DNA of 64,000 nucleotides from CG2-30-68-42 sp037440385 (GCA_037440385.1 JBBIUI010000003.1:7880-71879), one strand, 5' to 3'; positions 8,712 through 18,394 are shown, counted from the stretch's first letter. Translations and numbers: made by a program. The notes: generated by a model not told the origin, from the sequence alone.

Positions 8712-9488
8712 TCAACGAGCCGAGTAGTAGCGGCGCGCCTCCGGCAGCCACTGCTCGATCGCGCGGATGCGAGCCTCGTCCGCCGGGTGGGTCGACAGGA
8801 ACTGCGGCGGCCTCGCGCGGCCCCGGCTCGCCTGCGCCATGCGCACCCACAGGTCGCGCGCGGCGAGCGGATCGTAGCCGGCCTTCGCCATGTAGATCAG
8901 CCCCAGACGGTCGGCTTCGGACTCCTGCAGCCGCGAATAGGGCAGCAACACCCCGACCGTCGCGCCCAGTCCGAGCAGGCCGCCGTACAGGTTGGCCTTG
9001 GCCGGGTCCGACGTCGACATCGCCAGCCCGGCGCCTATGCCCTCGACGACCAGTTGCTGGCTGACGCGTTCTCCGCCGTGGCGCGCGATCGCGTGCGCGA
9101 CCTCGTGCCCGACCACCGCCGCCAGTCCGGCATCGTCGCGCGCGACCGGAAACATGCCGGTATACACCGCGACCTTGCCGCCCGGCAGCGCGAACGCGTT
9201 GATCTCCTTGTCATTGTCGAGGACCTTGAATTCCCACCGGTAGTCGCTGCGCCCGGTCGCCGCGGCGATCCGCCGCCCGACCCGCTCCAGCATCTGGTTC
9301 ATCCGGGGATCGGCCGAGATCTTCTCCTTCTTCAGCACGTCCTGGAACGCGGCGAACCCCATCGACACCTCCTGGCCCTCGGACAGGAGCTGGAGCTGGG
9401 AACGACCGGTGATCGGCACCGACTGGCAGGCCGTCAGCATCAGCGCGAGCGCGAGGCTCGCCGCGAGGGGGGCGCCCGGAATCTTCAT
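8712..9488 (-). CDS. M48-family metalloprotease lipoprotein (LoiP/YcaL type)
   Basis: 258 residues. It has a signal peptide with lipobox LTAC (Cys21), so it is predicted to be a periplasm-facing lipoprotein. The zinc site is HEVAH at 128-132, with the third ligand Glu in LQESEADRLGLIYMAKAGY (about 191). The N-terminal SVPITGRSQLQLLSEGQEV segment is typical of the LoiP/YcaL/BepA group that degrades or checks outer-membrane proteins. It lacks the C-terminal TPR region of BepA. It lies 30 bp downstream of the MFS gene and 54 bp upstream of leuC. The substrate is unknown. Confidence 0.92.
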   Translation of the reverse strand: MKIPGAPLAASLALALMLTACQSVPITGRSQLQLLSEGQEVSMGFAAFQDVLKKEKISADPRMNQMLERVGRRIAAATGRSDYRWEFKVLDNDKEINAFALPGGKVAVYTGMFPVARDDAGLAAVVGHEVAHAIARHGGERVSQQLVVEGIGAGLAMSTSDPAKANLYGGLLGLGATVGVLLPYSRLQESEADRLGLIYMAKAGYDPLAARDLWVRMAQASRGRARPPQFLSTHPADEARIRAIEQWLPEARRYYSAR

Positions 9489-9518
9489 GTTCGTCTCATG
9501 GTCAAGCGGATATCGGCA

Positions 9519-10676
9519 TCAACGCGCCGACACGCCCTCCGATGACGCGTCGGGCCAGCGGCGCAGCATCAGCCCGAGACCGGCGGCCGCGAACAGCGCG
9601 GACACGCTGAAAGTCGGCCCGGCACCGAGCGTCTCCCAGGTGAGTCCGCTGAGCAGCCCGCCGGCCATCGATCCGGCGCCGAACGACACGCTCGAATACA
9701 GGGCCTGGCCGCGCGCTCGATGGGGCGGTGGAAACCAGCGGTTGATCGCCGCGACCGCGGCGGCATGATAGGCGCCGAAGGTTGCCCCATGCAACAGTTG
9801 CGCGGCGACGATCAGCACGGGCTGGCGCGTCCCCCAGCCGATCAGCAGGAAGCGAATCACCGCGCACGCGAAGCTCGCCACCAGGATGCCGCGCAGCGAA
9901 TGGCGCGCGAGCAGCCGCGGCATGCGCGCGAACACCGCGATCTCGGCGAGCACGCCCAGCGTCCACAACCAGCCGACCGCAGCCTTGCTGTAGCCGCTGT
10001 CGACGAGATGGATCGACAGGAATACGTACAGCGCGCCATGGGCCGCGGACATCGCGAAACACGCGGCGAGCAGCGCCGCCACTTCCCGCCTGCGGACGAT
10101 CTCGCCCAGACGGGGCCCGTCGCGCCCGTGGCGCTGCGCACCATCGTCCGGCAGCAACATCGAGCACACGGCGATCGCCGCGAGCAGGCCCGTCGAGACC
10201 CACAGCACTGCGCCGATCGATGTCCGATCGAGCAAGGGGCCGAGCGCGAGCGCGACGAGGATGAACCCGATCGAGCCCCACAGCCGGATGCTGCCGTATC
10301 GCTCGCCGCGGCTGCCGAGTCGCTCCAGTGTCAGCGCCTCGACCAGCGGCAGCGCGGCGCCCCAGAACAGCGCCATGACCGCCATCGCGACGAAGATGCC
10401 GGTAAAGGACTGCGTGAACCACAGCGCCGAAAACCCGACGGCGCTGGCGACCGAGCTGGCGCGCACGATGGGCGTGCGCCGCCCCGCGCGATCGGCGAGC
10501 CAGCCCCACAGGTTCGGCGCAACGACGCGCATCGCCTGCATCAGCGACATCAGCACGCCGATCTGCAAGGCGGAAAACGACAGCGAAGCGAGGTACAGGC
10601 TGAAATACGGCGCGAACGCGCCGACGAAGGCGAAATAGCAGAAGTAATACGTCGACAGGCGCCAGTACGGCAGCAT
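9519..10676 (-). CDS. MFS transporter (HcaT/NupG-like, PPP family)
   Basis: 385 residues with about 12 predicted membrane helices. The N-terminus YWRLSTYYFCYFAFVGAFAP and the inter-helix motif GWLADRAGRRTP mark the small major-facilitator family that includes the putative phenylpropionate transporter HcaT and nucleoside permeases. The second half repeats the pattern (RGILVASFACAVIRFLLIGW, LLHGATFGAYHAAAVAAINR). Substrate cannot be told from sequence, and no neighbouring catabolic gene suggests one. Same strand as its neighbours, 30 bp before the M48 protease and 43 bp after the DUF465 gene. Confidence 0.88.
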   Translation of the reverse strand: MLPYWRLSTYYFCYFAFVGAFAPYFSLYLASLSFSALQIGVLMSLMQAMRVVAPNLWGWLADRAGRRTPIVRASSVASAVGFSALWFTQSFTGIFVAMAVMALFWGAALPLVEALTLERLGSRGERYGSIRLWGSIGFILVALALGPLLDRTSIGAVLWVSTGLLAAIAVCSMLLPDDGAQRHGRDGPRLGEIVRRREVAALLAACFAMSAAHGALYVFLSIHLVDSGYSKAAVGWLWTLGVLAEIAVFARMPRLLARHSLRGILVASFACAVIRFLLIGWGTRQPVLIVAAQLLHGATFGAYHAAAVAAINRWFPPPHRARGQALYSSVSFGAGSMAGGLLSGLTWETLGAGPTFSVSALFAAAGLGLMLRRWPDASSEGVSAR

Positions 10677-10719
10677 CGCTTCGACCGGTCGCTGCCGCGC
10701 GGCACACGCCGGCAGGCGC

Positions 10720-10965
10720 TCAGGTGCGCTGGGCGCGCAGCAGCGCGTACAGGCTGTCCTTGATCTTCAGCCGCTTCTTCTTCAGCTTCTCGATCTCGAC
10801 GTCCGGCACCGGTTCGTTGTTCTCCTCGACGCGCGAGACGTCGGCATCGACCCGCTTGTACTCGTCGCACAGGCGGGCGAACTGCGTGTCGGAGCTGCGA
10901 AGCCGATGAATCACGTGCTTGAGCTCGGGGAATTCCTGCTCGAGTTCGTGGGACAGCAGCGGCAT
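10720..10965 (-). CDS. YdcH/DUF465-family small coiled-coil protein
   Basis: 81 residues, highly charged and almost wholly helical. DUF465 proteins such as YdcH are small coiled-coil hairpins; their role is not established. Visible family features are the N-terminal HELEQEFPELKHVIHRL, the D..F..L..EY segment (TQFARLCDEYKRVDADVSR) and the C-terminal LKKKRLKIKDSLYALL. It lies between aroC and the MFS gene on the same strand. The family assignment is firm; function is unknown. Confidence 0.88.
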   Translation of the reverse strand: MPLLSHELEQEFPELKHVIHRLRSSDTQFARLCDEYKRVDADVSRVEENNEPVPDVEIEKLKKKRLKIKDSLYALLRAQRT

Positions 10966-11026
10966 TTCGTTCCTCGCTCGGTAAGTGGATCGGTGGTTCG
11001 ATGAAAAGACTCCGCGGGCCGCCGGC

Positions 11027-12184
11027 TCAGGGCTCCTCCGGCTCGGGATCGTTCACCCGCGCCCCCGCTTCGGACGGTGCCGGGTGCCCGGCGGCTCCCG
11101 CGATCGCGGCAACACCAGGCCTGACGTCGGCGCACTGGGCACGCTGGCGCAGCGCATGGTCGATCAGCACCAGGGCCAGCATCGCCTCCGCGATCGGTGT
11201 CGCGCGGATGCCCACGCACGGATCATGGCGGCCCTCGGTATGGATCCGCACCGGTGCGCCGGACTTGTCTATCGTGCGACGCTCCAGGCGGATGCTGGAC
11301 GTGGGCTTCACCGCGAGCCGCACGACGATGTCCTGCCCGGTCGAGATGCCCCCCAGGATGCCCCCGGCATGATTGGACAGGAAACCCTCCGGCGTCATCT
11401 CGTCGGCATGCTCGCTGCCGTGCTGGGTGACACAGCCGAATCCGGCGCCGATCTCGACCCCCTTGACCGCGTTGATGCCCATCATCGCCGAGGCGATGTC
11501 GGCGTCGAGCCGACCATAGACGGGCTCGCCCCATCCGGCGGGCACACCACTGGCCATCACCGTGATCTCGGCGCCGATCGAGTCGCCCGACTTGCGCAAT
11601 GCATCCATGTAGGCTTCCAGTTGCGGCACGGCATCCGGATCGGCGGCGAAGAACGGGTTGCGATCCACCGCGTCCCACGCCTTGAAGGCGATCCCGATCG
11701 GGCCGAGCCGCGACATCCGCCCGCGTACCGTGACGCCGTATCGGCTGCCCAGCCATTTCTTGGCGATCGCGCCCGCCGCGACGCGCACGGCGGTCTCGCG
11801 GGCCGAGGCGCGCCCGCCGCCGCGATAGTCGCGGATGCCGTACTTGCGCCAGTAGGTGTAGTCGGCATGGCCGGGGCGGAAGGCTTCCATGATGGCGCCA
11901 TAATCCCGGCTGCGCTGATCGACGTTGCGGATCAGCAGGCCGATCGGCGTTCCGGTCGTGCGGCCCTCGAACACTCCGGACAGGATCTCGACCGTATCGG
12001 GCTCGCGCCGCTGAGTGACGTGGCGCGACGTGCCCGGCTTGCGCCGGTCGAGCTCCCGCTGGATGTCCGCCTCCGCGAGTTCCATGCCGGGAGGACAGCC
12101 ATCGACGACGCAGCCGATCGCCGGCCCGTGCGACTCGCCGAACGACGTGACGCAGAACAGCCTGCCCAGCGTGTTGCCCGACAT
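11027..12184 (-). CDS. aroC: Chorismate synthase
   Basis: Last step of the shikimate pathway: converts 5-enolpyruvylshikimate-3-phosphate to chorismate, using reduced FMN. 385 residues. Signatures: SGNTLGRLFCVTSFGESHGP at the start, RYRGGGRASARET-like sequence (GIRDYRGGGRASARETAVR) in the middle, and SNHAGGILGGISTGQDIVV. The core ends near 355; the extra C-terminal tail of about 25 residues (Pro/Glu/Ala-rich) is longer than in E. coli AroC and probably disordered. Genes on either side have no known link to the pathway. Confidence 0.97.
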   Translation of the reverse strand: MSGNTLGRLFCVTSFGESHGPAIGCVVDGCPPGMELAEADIQRELDRRKPGTSRHVTQRREPDTVEILSGVFEGRTTGTPIGLLIRNVDQRSRDYGAIMEAFRPGHADYTYWRKYGIRDYRGGGRASARETAVRVAAGAIAKKWLGSRYGVTVRGRMSRLGPIGIAFKAWDAVDRNPFFAADPDAVPQLEAYMDALRKSGDSIGAEITVMASGVPAGWGEPVYGRLDADIASAMMGINAVKGVEIGAGFGCVTQHGSEHADEMTPEGFLSNHAGGILGGISTGQDIVVRLAVKPTSSIRLERRTIDKSGAPVRIHTEGRHDPCVGIRATPIAEAMLALVLIDHALRQRAQCADVRPGVAAIAGAAGHPAPSEAGARVNDPEPEEP

Positions 12185-12275
12185 GTCTCAGGCCGGCCTC
12201 GTCGAACGATACGGTTTCATGATCCGCGGTGCCGCGACGGCGCTTCGGTCGGTTCGTTGGGGCTATTATGCCCCC

Positions 12276-12425
12276 ATGTCCGCCAGACGAAACAGGCCCG
12301 TCCCGCGACGCCCGGCCTCGCCGCCGCGCAGCCCGCCCCGGGAGGCGCCCGCAGACAACGCCCTGATGCGGCCCGACGCGCGCTGGCAGCGCACGCGCCG
12401 CTACGCCTGGGACAAGCGGCGCTAG
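12276..12425 (+). CDS. Possible small Arg/Pro-rich ORF (uncertain)
   Basis: A 49-codon ORF in the 262-bp gap between the start of aroC and the end of the acetoacetyl-CoA ligase gene. The product is very basic (about one third Arg) and ends RPDARWQRTRRYAWDKRR. A TATTAT hexamer lies about 10 bp before the ATG, too close to be a promoter unless the message is leaderless. The frame stays open upstream into aroC antisense sequence. I do not recognise a family. It may be non-coding; base composition alone makes such ORFs common here. Confidence 0.25.
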   Translation: MSARRNRPVPRRPASPPRSPPREAPADNALMRPDARWQRTRRYAWDKRR

Positions 12426-12446
12426 CCCGCGGCACGCGCCGGCGCA

Positions 12447-14405
12447 TCACGCGCGCAGTTCCTCGCGGTCACGAAAATAGTCCAGTGCCTGCGGGTTGGC
12501 CAGCGCCTCGAGATTGCGTACCGGCTCGCCATGCACGACGTTGCGCACGGCGAGCTCGACGATCTTGCCGCTCTTCGTGCGCGGAATGTCGGCGACCTGC
12601 AGGATCTTCGCCGGAACGTGGCGCGGCGTGGTGTTCTCGCGAATCGCCTGGCGGATGCGAGCGGCGAGCGCATCGTCGAGCACCAGCCCGTCGCGCAGCT
12701 TGACGAACAGCACGACCCGCACGTCGCGCTCCCAGTTCTGCCCGATGACGAGCGACTCCAGGACCTCGTCCAGCTTCTCGACCTGGCGGTAGATCTCCGC
12801 GGTGCCGATGCGCACGCCGCCCGGATTGAGCGTCGCGTCCGAACGCCCATGAATGATGACGCCGTCGTGGCGCGTGATCTCGATGTAGTCGCCGTGACAC
12901 CACACGCCGGGAAATCTCTCGAAGTAGGCGGCGCGGTACTTGCGGCCGTCCGGATCGTTCCAGAAGCCGACCGGCATCACCGGAAACGGCCGGACGCAGA
13001 CCAGCTCCCCCGTGCGGCCGCGCACCGGCCGGCCGCGCTCGTCGAACACCTCGACCGCCATGCCCAGCCCCCTGCACTGGATCTCGCCGCGCCACACCGG
13101 GCGGATGGGACAGCCCAGCACGAAGCACGAGATCAGATCGGTGCCTCCCGAGATCGACGCGAGCTGGAGATCGGCCTTGACGTTCTCGTATACATAATCG
13201 AAGCCTTCCGGCGCGAGCGGGCTGCCGGTCGAGAACATCACGCGCAGCGCGCTCAGTTCGTGGCTGCGCGCCGGCGCGAGTCCGGCCTTCGCGATCGCAT
13301 CGATGAACTTCGCCGACGTGCCGAAATGCGTCATGCCTTCCGCCTGCGCGTAGTCGAACAGGATCGAACCGCGCCCGACGAACGGCGAGCCGTCGTACAG
13401 AAGCAGCGTGGCTCCCGAGGCGAGGCCCGAGGCGAGCCAGTTCCACATCATCCAGCCGCAGGTCGTGAAGTAGAACAGCCGGTCGCCGGGCCGCAGGTCA
13501 CCGTGCAGCCGGTGCTCCTTCAGGTGCTGCAGCAGCACGCCGCCTGCGCCATGCACGATGCATTTCGGCACGCCGGTCGTGCCGGACGAATACAGGATGT
13601 AGAGCGGATGGTCGAAGGGCAGCCGCTCGAACGCGATCTCGCGCGCGCCGGCATGGGGCGCGAGGAAATCCGCGAGCCAGGTTGCGCCGCGGATCGCCGC
13701 CAGGTCCGCGCTCGCGCCGCTCACGTACGGCACGATCACGGTACGGCGCAGCGACGGCATGCGCTCGCAGATCTGCCCGATCCTGCCGAGGTTGTCGATC
13801 GTCTTGCCGTTGTAGTAGTAACCGTCGGCCGCGAACAGCACGGCCGGTTCGATCTGCCCGAAGCGGTCGACGACGCCCTGGACGCCGAAATCGGGCGAGG
13901 CCGACGAGAACACCGCGCCGATCGAGGCGGCCGCGAGCATGATGACGATCGTCGCCGGCAGGTTCGGCAGATAGGCCGCGACCCGCTCTCCGCGCCCGAC
14001 GCCGAGCGCTCGCAACGCCGCCGCGCACTGCGCGACGGCCCGATGCAGTTGCGCATGGCTGACGCGGGCGCGCACCCTGTCCTCGCCCCAGAACACCAGC
14101 GCCGTCGCGCCGTCGCGCCGCACGAGCAGGTTCTCGGCGTAGTTCAGGCGCGCCTGCGGAAACCAGCGCGCGCCGGGCATGCGATCGGCATCGACGAGCA
14201 CATCGCTGCCCGGCTCACCGATGACTTCGCAGAATTCCCATAGCGAGCGCCAGAACCGCTCGGGCGCCTCGACCGACCAGCGCCACAGGCCATCGTAGTC
14301 GCCGTTCGAGAGCTGCCAGCGCGCGTTGGTCTGGCGAAGGAAGGCGGTCATCGCGGCGCGCTCGACACGCTCCGGTCCGGGTTCCCACAACGGTGTTTCG
14401 CGCAT
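12447..14405 (-). CDS. Acetoacetate-CoA ligase (acetoacetyl-CoA synthetase)
   Basis: Activates acetoacetate to acetoacetyl-CoA with ATP, linking ketone bodies and poly-3-hydroxybutyrate turnover to central metabolism. 652 residues, normal for this branch of the ANL adenylate-forming superfamily. The P-loop motif is LYILYSSGTTGVPKCIVHG; the hinge/A8 motif is IHGRSDATLNPGGVRIGTAE; the C-terminal Lys motif is PRTKSGKIVELAV. The N-terminal NARWQLSNGDYDGLWRWSV is typical of acetoacetyl-CoA rather than acetyl-CoA synthetases. Divergent from the ETF-QO gene with a 189-bp gap. A phasin gene at 57.96 kb supports polyester metabolism in this organism. Confidence 0.93.
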   Translation of the reverse strand: MRETPLWEPGPERVERAAMTAFLRQTNARWQLSNGDYDGLWRWSVEAPERFWRSLWEFCEVIGEPGSDVLVDADRMPGARWFPQARLNYAENLLVRRDGATALVFWGEDRVRARVSHAQLHRAVAQCAAALRALGVGRGERVAAYLPNLPATIVIMLAAASIGAVFSSASPDFGVQGVVDRFGQIEPAVLFAADGYYYNGKTIDNLGRIGQICERMPSLRRTVIVPYVSGASADLAAIRGATWLADFLAPHAGAREIAFERLPFDHPLYILYSSGTTGVPKCIVHGAGGVLLQHLKEHRLHGDLRPGDRLFYFTTCGWMMWNWLASGLASGATLLLYDGSPFVGRGSILFDYAQAEGMTHFGTSAKFIDAIAKAGLAPARSHELSALRVMFSTGSPLAPEGFDYVYENVKADLQLASISGGTDLISCFVLGCPIRPVWRGEIQCRGLGMAVEVFDERGRPVRGRTGELVCVRPFPVMPVGFWNDPDGRKYRAAYFERFPGVWCHGDYIEITRHDGVIIHGRSDATLNPGGVRIGTAEIYRQVEKLDEVLESLVIGQNWERDVRVVLFVKLRDGLVLDDALAARIRQAIRENTTPRHVPAKILQVADIPRTKSGKIVELAVRNVVHGEPVRNLEALANPQALDYFRDREELRA

Positions 14406-14594
14406 CGTTCCTCCTCACCACCCGCACCGGTCTCGCATCGCCTTCGTCGCGCGATCGGGATGCGCGCCGGATGGACCAGGCTGCATTGCGTCGCCATTCG
14501 CGACTCGGATGGCCTGCTCGATTGCAATTATAATCGCCCGCTCCGTCCCGCTCGCGGGACGACACTGGACACTTCGCTGCGGCACGAGGCCGGC

Positions 14595-16238
14595 ATGGAA
14601 CGTGAATCGATGCAGTTCGATGTCGTGATCGTCGGCGGCGGCCCCGCCGGACTCGCCGGCGCGATACGGCTCAAGCAGCTCGCGCTGGAGCACGGCCACG
14701 AGGTCTCCGTCTGCCTGATCGACAAGGGCTCCGAGATCGGCGCCCACATCCTGTCGGGCGCCGTATTCGACCCGCGCGCACTCGACGAACTGCTGCCGGA
14801 CTGGAAGGAACGCGGCGCACCGCTCGGCACCGAGGTCAGCGAGGACCGCTTCCTGTTTCTCGGGCCGCGCAGCGGATGGAAGTTTCCTGGCGCCGCACTG
14901 CCGGCATGCTTCCTGAATCACGGCAACTACGTCATCAGCCTCGGCAACCTGTGCCGCTGGCTGGCCGGTCAGGCGGAGGCACTCGGCGTCGAACTGTACC
15001 CGGGCTTCACCGGGGCGGAGGTGCTGTATTCGGACGCCGGCGCCGTGGCGGGTGTGATCACCGGCGACATGGGCGTGGGGCGCGACGGCGAGCCCACGAG
15101 CGCCTATCAGCCGGGAATCGAACTGCGGGCCCGGTACACCCTGTTCGCCGAGGGATGCCGCGGGCATCTCGGCAAGCGGCTCGAAGCGCGCTTCGATCTG
15201 CGCAACGGATGCGACCCGCAGGTCTATGCCATCGGCCTGAAGGAGTTGTGGGAATTCGCGCCGGGCAGCCATCGGCCGGGGCTGGTCATGCACACCGCGG
15301 GCTGGCCGCTCGATGCCCATACCTATGGCGGATCGTTCCAGTATCACTTCGAGAACAACCAGGTCTCGGCCGGCTTCGTCGTCGGCCTGAACTATGCCAA
15401 TCCCTACCTGTCGCCGTTCGAGGAGTTCCAGCGCTTCAAGACCCACCCGCTGATGCGCGGCGCGTTCGAGGGGGGGCGGCGAATCGCCTACGGGGCGCGG
15501 GCGATCGCCGCCGGTGGCCTGCAGGCGCTGCCGAAACTCGTCTTTCCCGGAGGCTGCCTGCTGGGCGACGACGCCGGCTTCCTCAATGCCAGCCGCATCA
15601 AGGGCTCGCACACCGCGATCAAGTCCGGCATGCTGGCTGCGGAAGCGTGCTTCGCCGCGCTGACGGCGGGGCGCTCGCACGACGAGCCGACCGACTATGC
15701 GCGCCGTTTCCGCGAAAGCTGGCTGTACGACGAACTGTACCGCGCGCGCAACTTCAAGCCGTGGATGAGCAAGGGCCTGTACGCGGGCTCCGTGCTGTTC
15801 GGCATCGACCAGAAGCTGTTCGGCGGCAGGGCACCGTGGACACTGCGGCTCAGCGCGGACCACGAGAAACTCCTGCCCGCCGCCCGCTGCAAGCCGATCG
15901 ACTATCCGAAGCCCGACGGCGTGCTGACCTTCGACCGGCTCTCGTCGGTTTTCCTGTCGGGCACGCACCACGAGGAGAACCAGCCCTGCCACCTGAAATT
16001 GAAGGATCCCGGGGTTGCGATCCGGATCAATCTGGCGCTGTACGACGCGCCGGAACAGCGCTACTGTCCGGCCGGGGTCTACGAGATCCTGCGCGATGCC
16101 GACGGATCGAATCCGCGCCTGCAGATCAATGCGCAGAACTGCGTGCATTGCAAGACCTGCGACATCAAGGATCCGACCCAGAACATCGATTGGGTCGCGC
16201 CGCAGGGCGGCGAGGGGCCGGTCTATCCGAACATGTAG
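14595..16238 (+). CDS. Electron-transfer flavoprotein-ubiquinone oxidoreductase
   Basis: Passes electrons from reduced ETF (fatty-acid and amino-acid oxidation) to ubiquinone at the inner membrane. 547 residues from the ATG at 14595. FAD-binding VVIVGGGPAGLAGAIRL lies near residues 10-26. The C-terminal [4Fe-4S] site is complete: Cys491, 516, 519 and 522, with the same 25-3-3 spacing as human ETF-QO, in the segment NCVHCKTCDIKDPTQNIDWV. No signal peptide was seen. A TATAAT hexamer at 14529-14534 could be its -10 box, although the -35 is poor. The frame is open 45 codons upstream but that part is not conserved. Confidence 0.97.
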   Translation: MERESMQFDVVIVGGGPAGLAGAIRLKQLALEHGHEVSVCLIDKGSEIGAHILSGAVFDPRALDELLPDWKERGAPLGTEVSEDRFLFLGPRSGWKFPGAALPACFLNHGNYVISLGNLCRWLAGQAEALGVELYPGFTGAEVLYSDAGAVAGVITGDMGVGRDGEPTSAYQPGIELRARYTLFAEGCRGHLGKRLEARFDLRNGCDPQVYAIGLKELWEFAPGSHRPGLVMHTAGWPLDAHTYGGSFQYHFENNQVSAGFVVGLNYANPYLSPFEEFQRFKTHPLMRGAFEGGRRIAYGARAIAAGGLQALPKLVFPGGCLLGDDAGFLNASRIKGSHTAIKSGMLAAEACFAALTAGRSHDEPTDYARRFRESWLYDELYRARNFKPWMSKGLYAGSVLFGIDQKLFGGRAPWTLRLSADHEKLLPAARCKPIDYPKPDGVLTFDRLSSVFLSGTHHEENQPCHLKLKDPGVAIRINLALYDAPEQRYCPAGVYEILRDADGSNPRLQINAQNCVHCKTCDIKDPTQNIDWVAPQGGEGPVYPNM

Positions 16239-16440
16239 CGCCCGGATGAGCGACGCGCCCGGACGTCCGGGTCAGGAAAGCGCGGGGATGGGCGAAAGGG
16301 TCCGGGCGAGGACGCGATCTTCCCCTTGCTTCGCGTTTCGGCAATAATCGCGCAAACCGGCCGCTTCGAACGACCCGTCCGGACGGCGCAGCAGACCGGC
16401 GCACGACAACTTCCCGAAACCATCCACTTCACGACGGCCC

Positions 16441-17613
16441 ATGCAACGCCTGTGGCTCGTATTCTCCCAGACCGTGACGGTCGCGCTCGCCCTGCTGTTC
16501 GTGGTGCAGACGCTGCGACCCGACTGGCTCGCCGCACTGCCGGGAGCGAACGGGCGCGGGTCCGGCTCACCGGCGCCCGCGGTAGCCGTGAGCGTGGCGC
16601 CGGCGGGCGAGCCGCGCAAGGTGGTCAGTTACGGCGATGCCGCCGCGCGGGCGGCGCCGAGCGTCGTCAACATCTTCACCAGCAAGGAGATCCCCGCCCA
16701 GCGCAATCCCTTGGCCGACGACCCGCTGTTGCGCCGCTTCTTCGGTGACGGAGATGCCGGACCGCAGCGCGCCCAGAGCCTGGGCAGCGGCGTGATCGTC
16801 AGTGCCGACGGCTACATCCTGACCAACAATCACGTCGCGGATGCGGACGAGATCGAGGTGGCCCTGTCGGACGGGCGCAAGTTCAAGGCCAAGGTGGTCG
16901 GCACGGACCCGGAATCCGACCTGGCGGTGCTGCGCATCGCCACCGGCACGAAGCTTCCGGCGATGGCTTTCGCGCCCAGCGACTCGCTGCGCGTGGGTGA
17001 CGTCGTGCTCGCCATCGGCAACCCGTTCGGCGTCGGCCAGACGGTCACGATGGGCATCGTCAGCGCACTCGGCCGCAGCCGCTTGGGCATCAACACGTTC
17101 GAGAATTTCATCCAGACCGACGCGCCGATCAACCCGGGCAACTCCGGCGGCGCGCTCGTCGACAGCGGCGGGGCGCTGGTGGGCATCAATACCGCGATCT
17201 TTTCCAGGAACCCGGAGGGCGCCTCGGTCGGCATCGGCTTCGCGATCCCCGTGTCGCTCGCCCGCAGCGTGATGGAACAGATCATTCGCAGCGGTTCGGT
17301 GACGCGCGGTTTCCTCGGCGTCGAGGCGCAAGCGATCACGCCGGAGCTCGCGGAAGCGTTCAATCTGTCCGGAACGGAGGGCGCACTGATCGCCCGCGTC
17401 GTGCCCGGCAGCCCTGCGGCCAAGGCGGACGTGAAGCCGGGTGACGTGCTCGTCGAGGTGGCCGGAAAACCGGTGCGCGATCCGTCGGGCATGCTCGACC
17501 TGATCGCCGCGATCAAGCCTGGAGCAACGGTCCGCCTGAAACTGCGTCGCGCCGGTCGCACATTCGAGGTCGGCGCGACGGTGGTGCGGCGCCCGCAGCT
17601 CGAGCGCGAATAG
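16441..17613 (+). CDS. DegS/AlgW-like membrane-anchored trypsin-type serine protease
   Basis: 390 residues: an N-terminal membrane anchor (about 5-25), a trypsin-like protease domain and one PDZ domain (about 280-375). The catalytic triad is visible as His in ILTNNHVADADE, Asp in ESDLAVLRI and Ser in NPGNSGGALVD. A single PDZ and an uncleaved-looking anchor fit DegS/AlgW, which starts the sigma-E envelope-stress cascade, better than soluble two-PDZ DegP. It is tail-to-tail with tatC (16-bp gap), the position of this protease in many betaproteobacteria. Sigma-E and RseA genes are not in the window, so the regulatory role is inferred. Confidence 0.93.
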   Translation: MQRLWLVFSQTVTVALALLFVVQTLRPDWLAALPGANGRGSGSPAPAVAVSVAPAGEPRKVVSYGDAAARAAPSVVNIFTSKEIPAQRNPLADDPLLRRFFGDGDAGPQRAQSLGSGVIVSADGYILTNNHVADADEIEVALSDGRKFKAKVVGTDPESDLAVLRIATGTKLPAMAFAPSDSLRVGDVVLAIGNPFGVGQTVTMGIVSALGRSRLGINTFENFIQTDAPINPGNSGGALVDSGGALVGINTAIFSRNPEGASVGIGFAIPVSLARSVMEQIIRSGSVTRGFLGVEAQAITPELAEAFNLSGTEGALIARVVPGSPAAKADVKPGDVLVEVAGKPVRDPSGMLDLIAAIKPGATVRLKLRRAGRTFEVGATVVRRPQLERE

Positions 17614-17629
17614 CGCCACGGAAACCCGG

Positions 17630-18394
17630 TCAGCGGGACGTTCCGCCTTTCGCGCCGGCGTCCAGTGCGGCCGCGTCCGGCCTGCCGACGAAGCGTCCGA
17701 GCACCAGGCCAAGCTCATAGAGCAGCCACAGCGGAACCGCCAGCAGGATCTGCGAGATCACATCGGGCGGCGTGAAGATCGCGCCGACGACGAACGCGCC
17801 GACGATCACATAGGGGCGCGCCTCCTTCATCTTCTGCAGGCTGACGATTCCGAACCGGGCGAGCACGATCACCACCACCGGCACCTGGAACGCCAGGCCG
17901 AACGCGAGGAAAAGCGTCAGCACGAAGTTCAGGTACTGCTCGATGTCCGGCGCCGGCGTGATGCTTCTGGGCGCGAAATTCGCGATGAAGCCGAATACGG
18001 TCCGGAACACGAAGAAATAGCAGAACGCCATGCCCAGGACGAACAATGCGGTGCTGGCGACCACCAGCGGCAGGCCGAAGCGTTTCTCGTGCGCATAGAG
18101 CCCCGGCGCGACGAACGCCCAGCCCTGGTAGAGCACATAGGGAAGCGCCACCAGGAAAGCGACCAGCAGCGTGACCTTGACCGGGACCAGGAACGGCGTG
18201 ATGACTCCGGTGGCGATCATCGTCGCGCCCTGCGGGAGCGTGCGGATCATCGGGAAGGCCAGGATGTCGTAGATGTCCGCCGCCCATGGCATCAGGACGA
18301 CGAACACCACGCCCACCGCGATCAGCGCGCGGACCAGCCGGTCGCGCAGTTCGATCAGATGGGACAGGAAGCTCTCTTCCGCGGGCTCCGTCAT
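17630..18394 (-). CDS. tatC: Sec-independent protein translocase TatC
   Basis: Core receptor of the twin-arginine translocase, which exports folded proteins. 254 residues with six membrane helices. The conserved cytoplasmic N-terminus is SFLSHLIELRDRLVRALIAV; the first periplasmic loop has FLVPVKVTLLVAFLVALPYVL; a later conserved stretch is VPVVVIVLARFGIVSL. I chose the ATG at 18394 because it gives the standard N-terminus; the open frame extends 54 codons upstream into tatB antisense sequence without similarity. It follows tatB by 7 bp. Confidence 0.97.
   Translation of the reverse strand: MTEPAEESFLSHLIELRDRLVRALIAVGVVFVVLMPWAADIYDILAFPMIRTLPQGATMIATGVITPFLVPVKVTLLVAFLVALPYVLYQGWAFVAPGLYAHEKRFGLPLVVASTALFVLGMAFCYFFVFRTVFGFIANFAPRSITPAPDIEQYLNFVLTLFLAFGLAFQVPVVVIVLARFGIVSLQKMKEARPYVIVGAFVVGAIFTPPDVISQILLAVPLWLLYELGLVLGRFVGRPDAAALDAGAKGGTSR

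Noticed and set aside
12531..14243. 570-codon plus-strand ORF antisense to the acetoacetyl-CoA ligase
   Set aside because: Shadow of a well-supported adenylate-forming enzyme; no signal, motif or ribosome site of its own.
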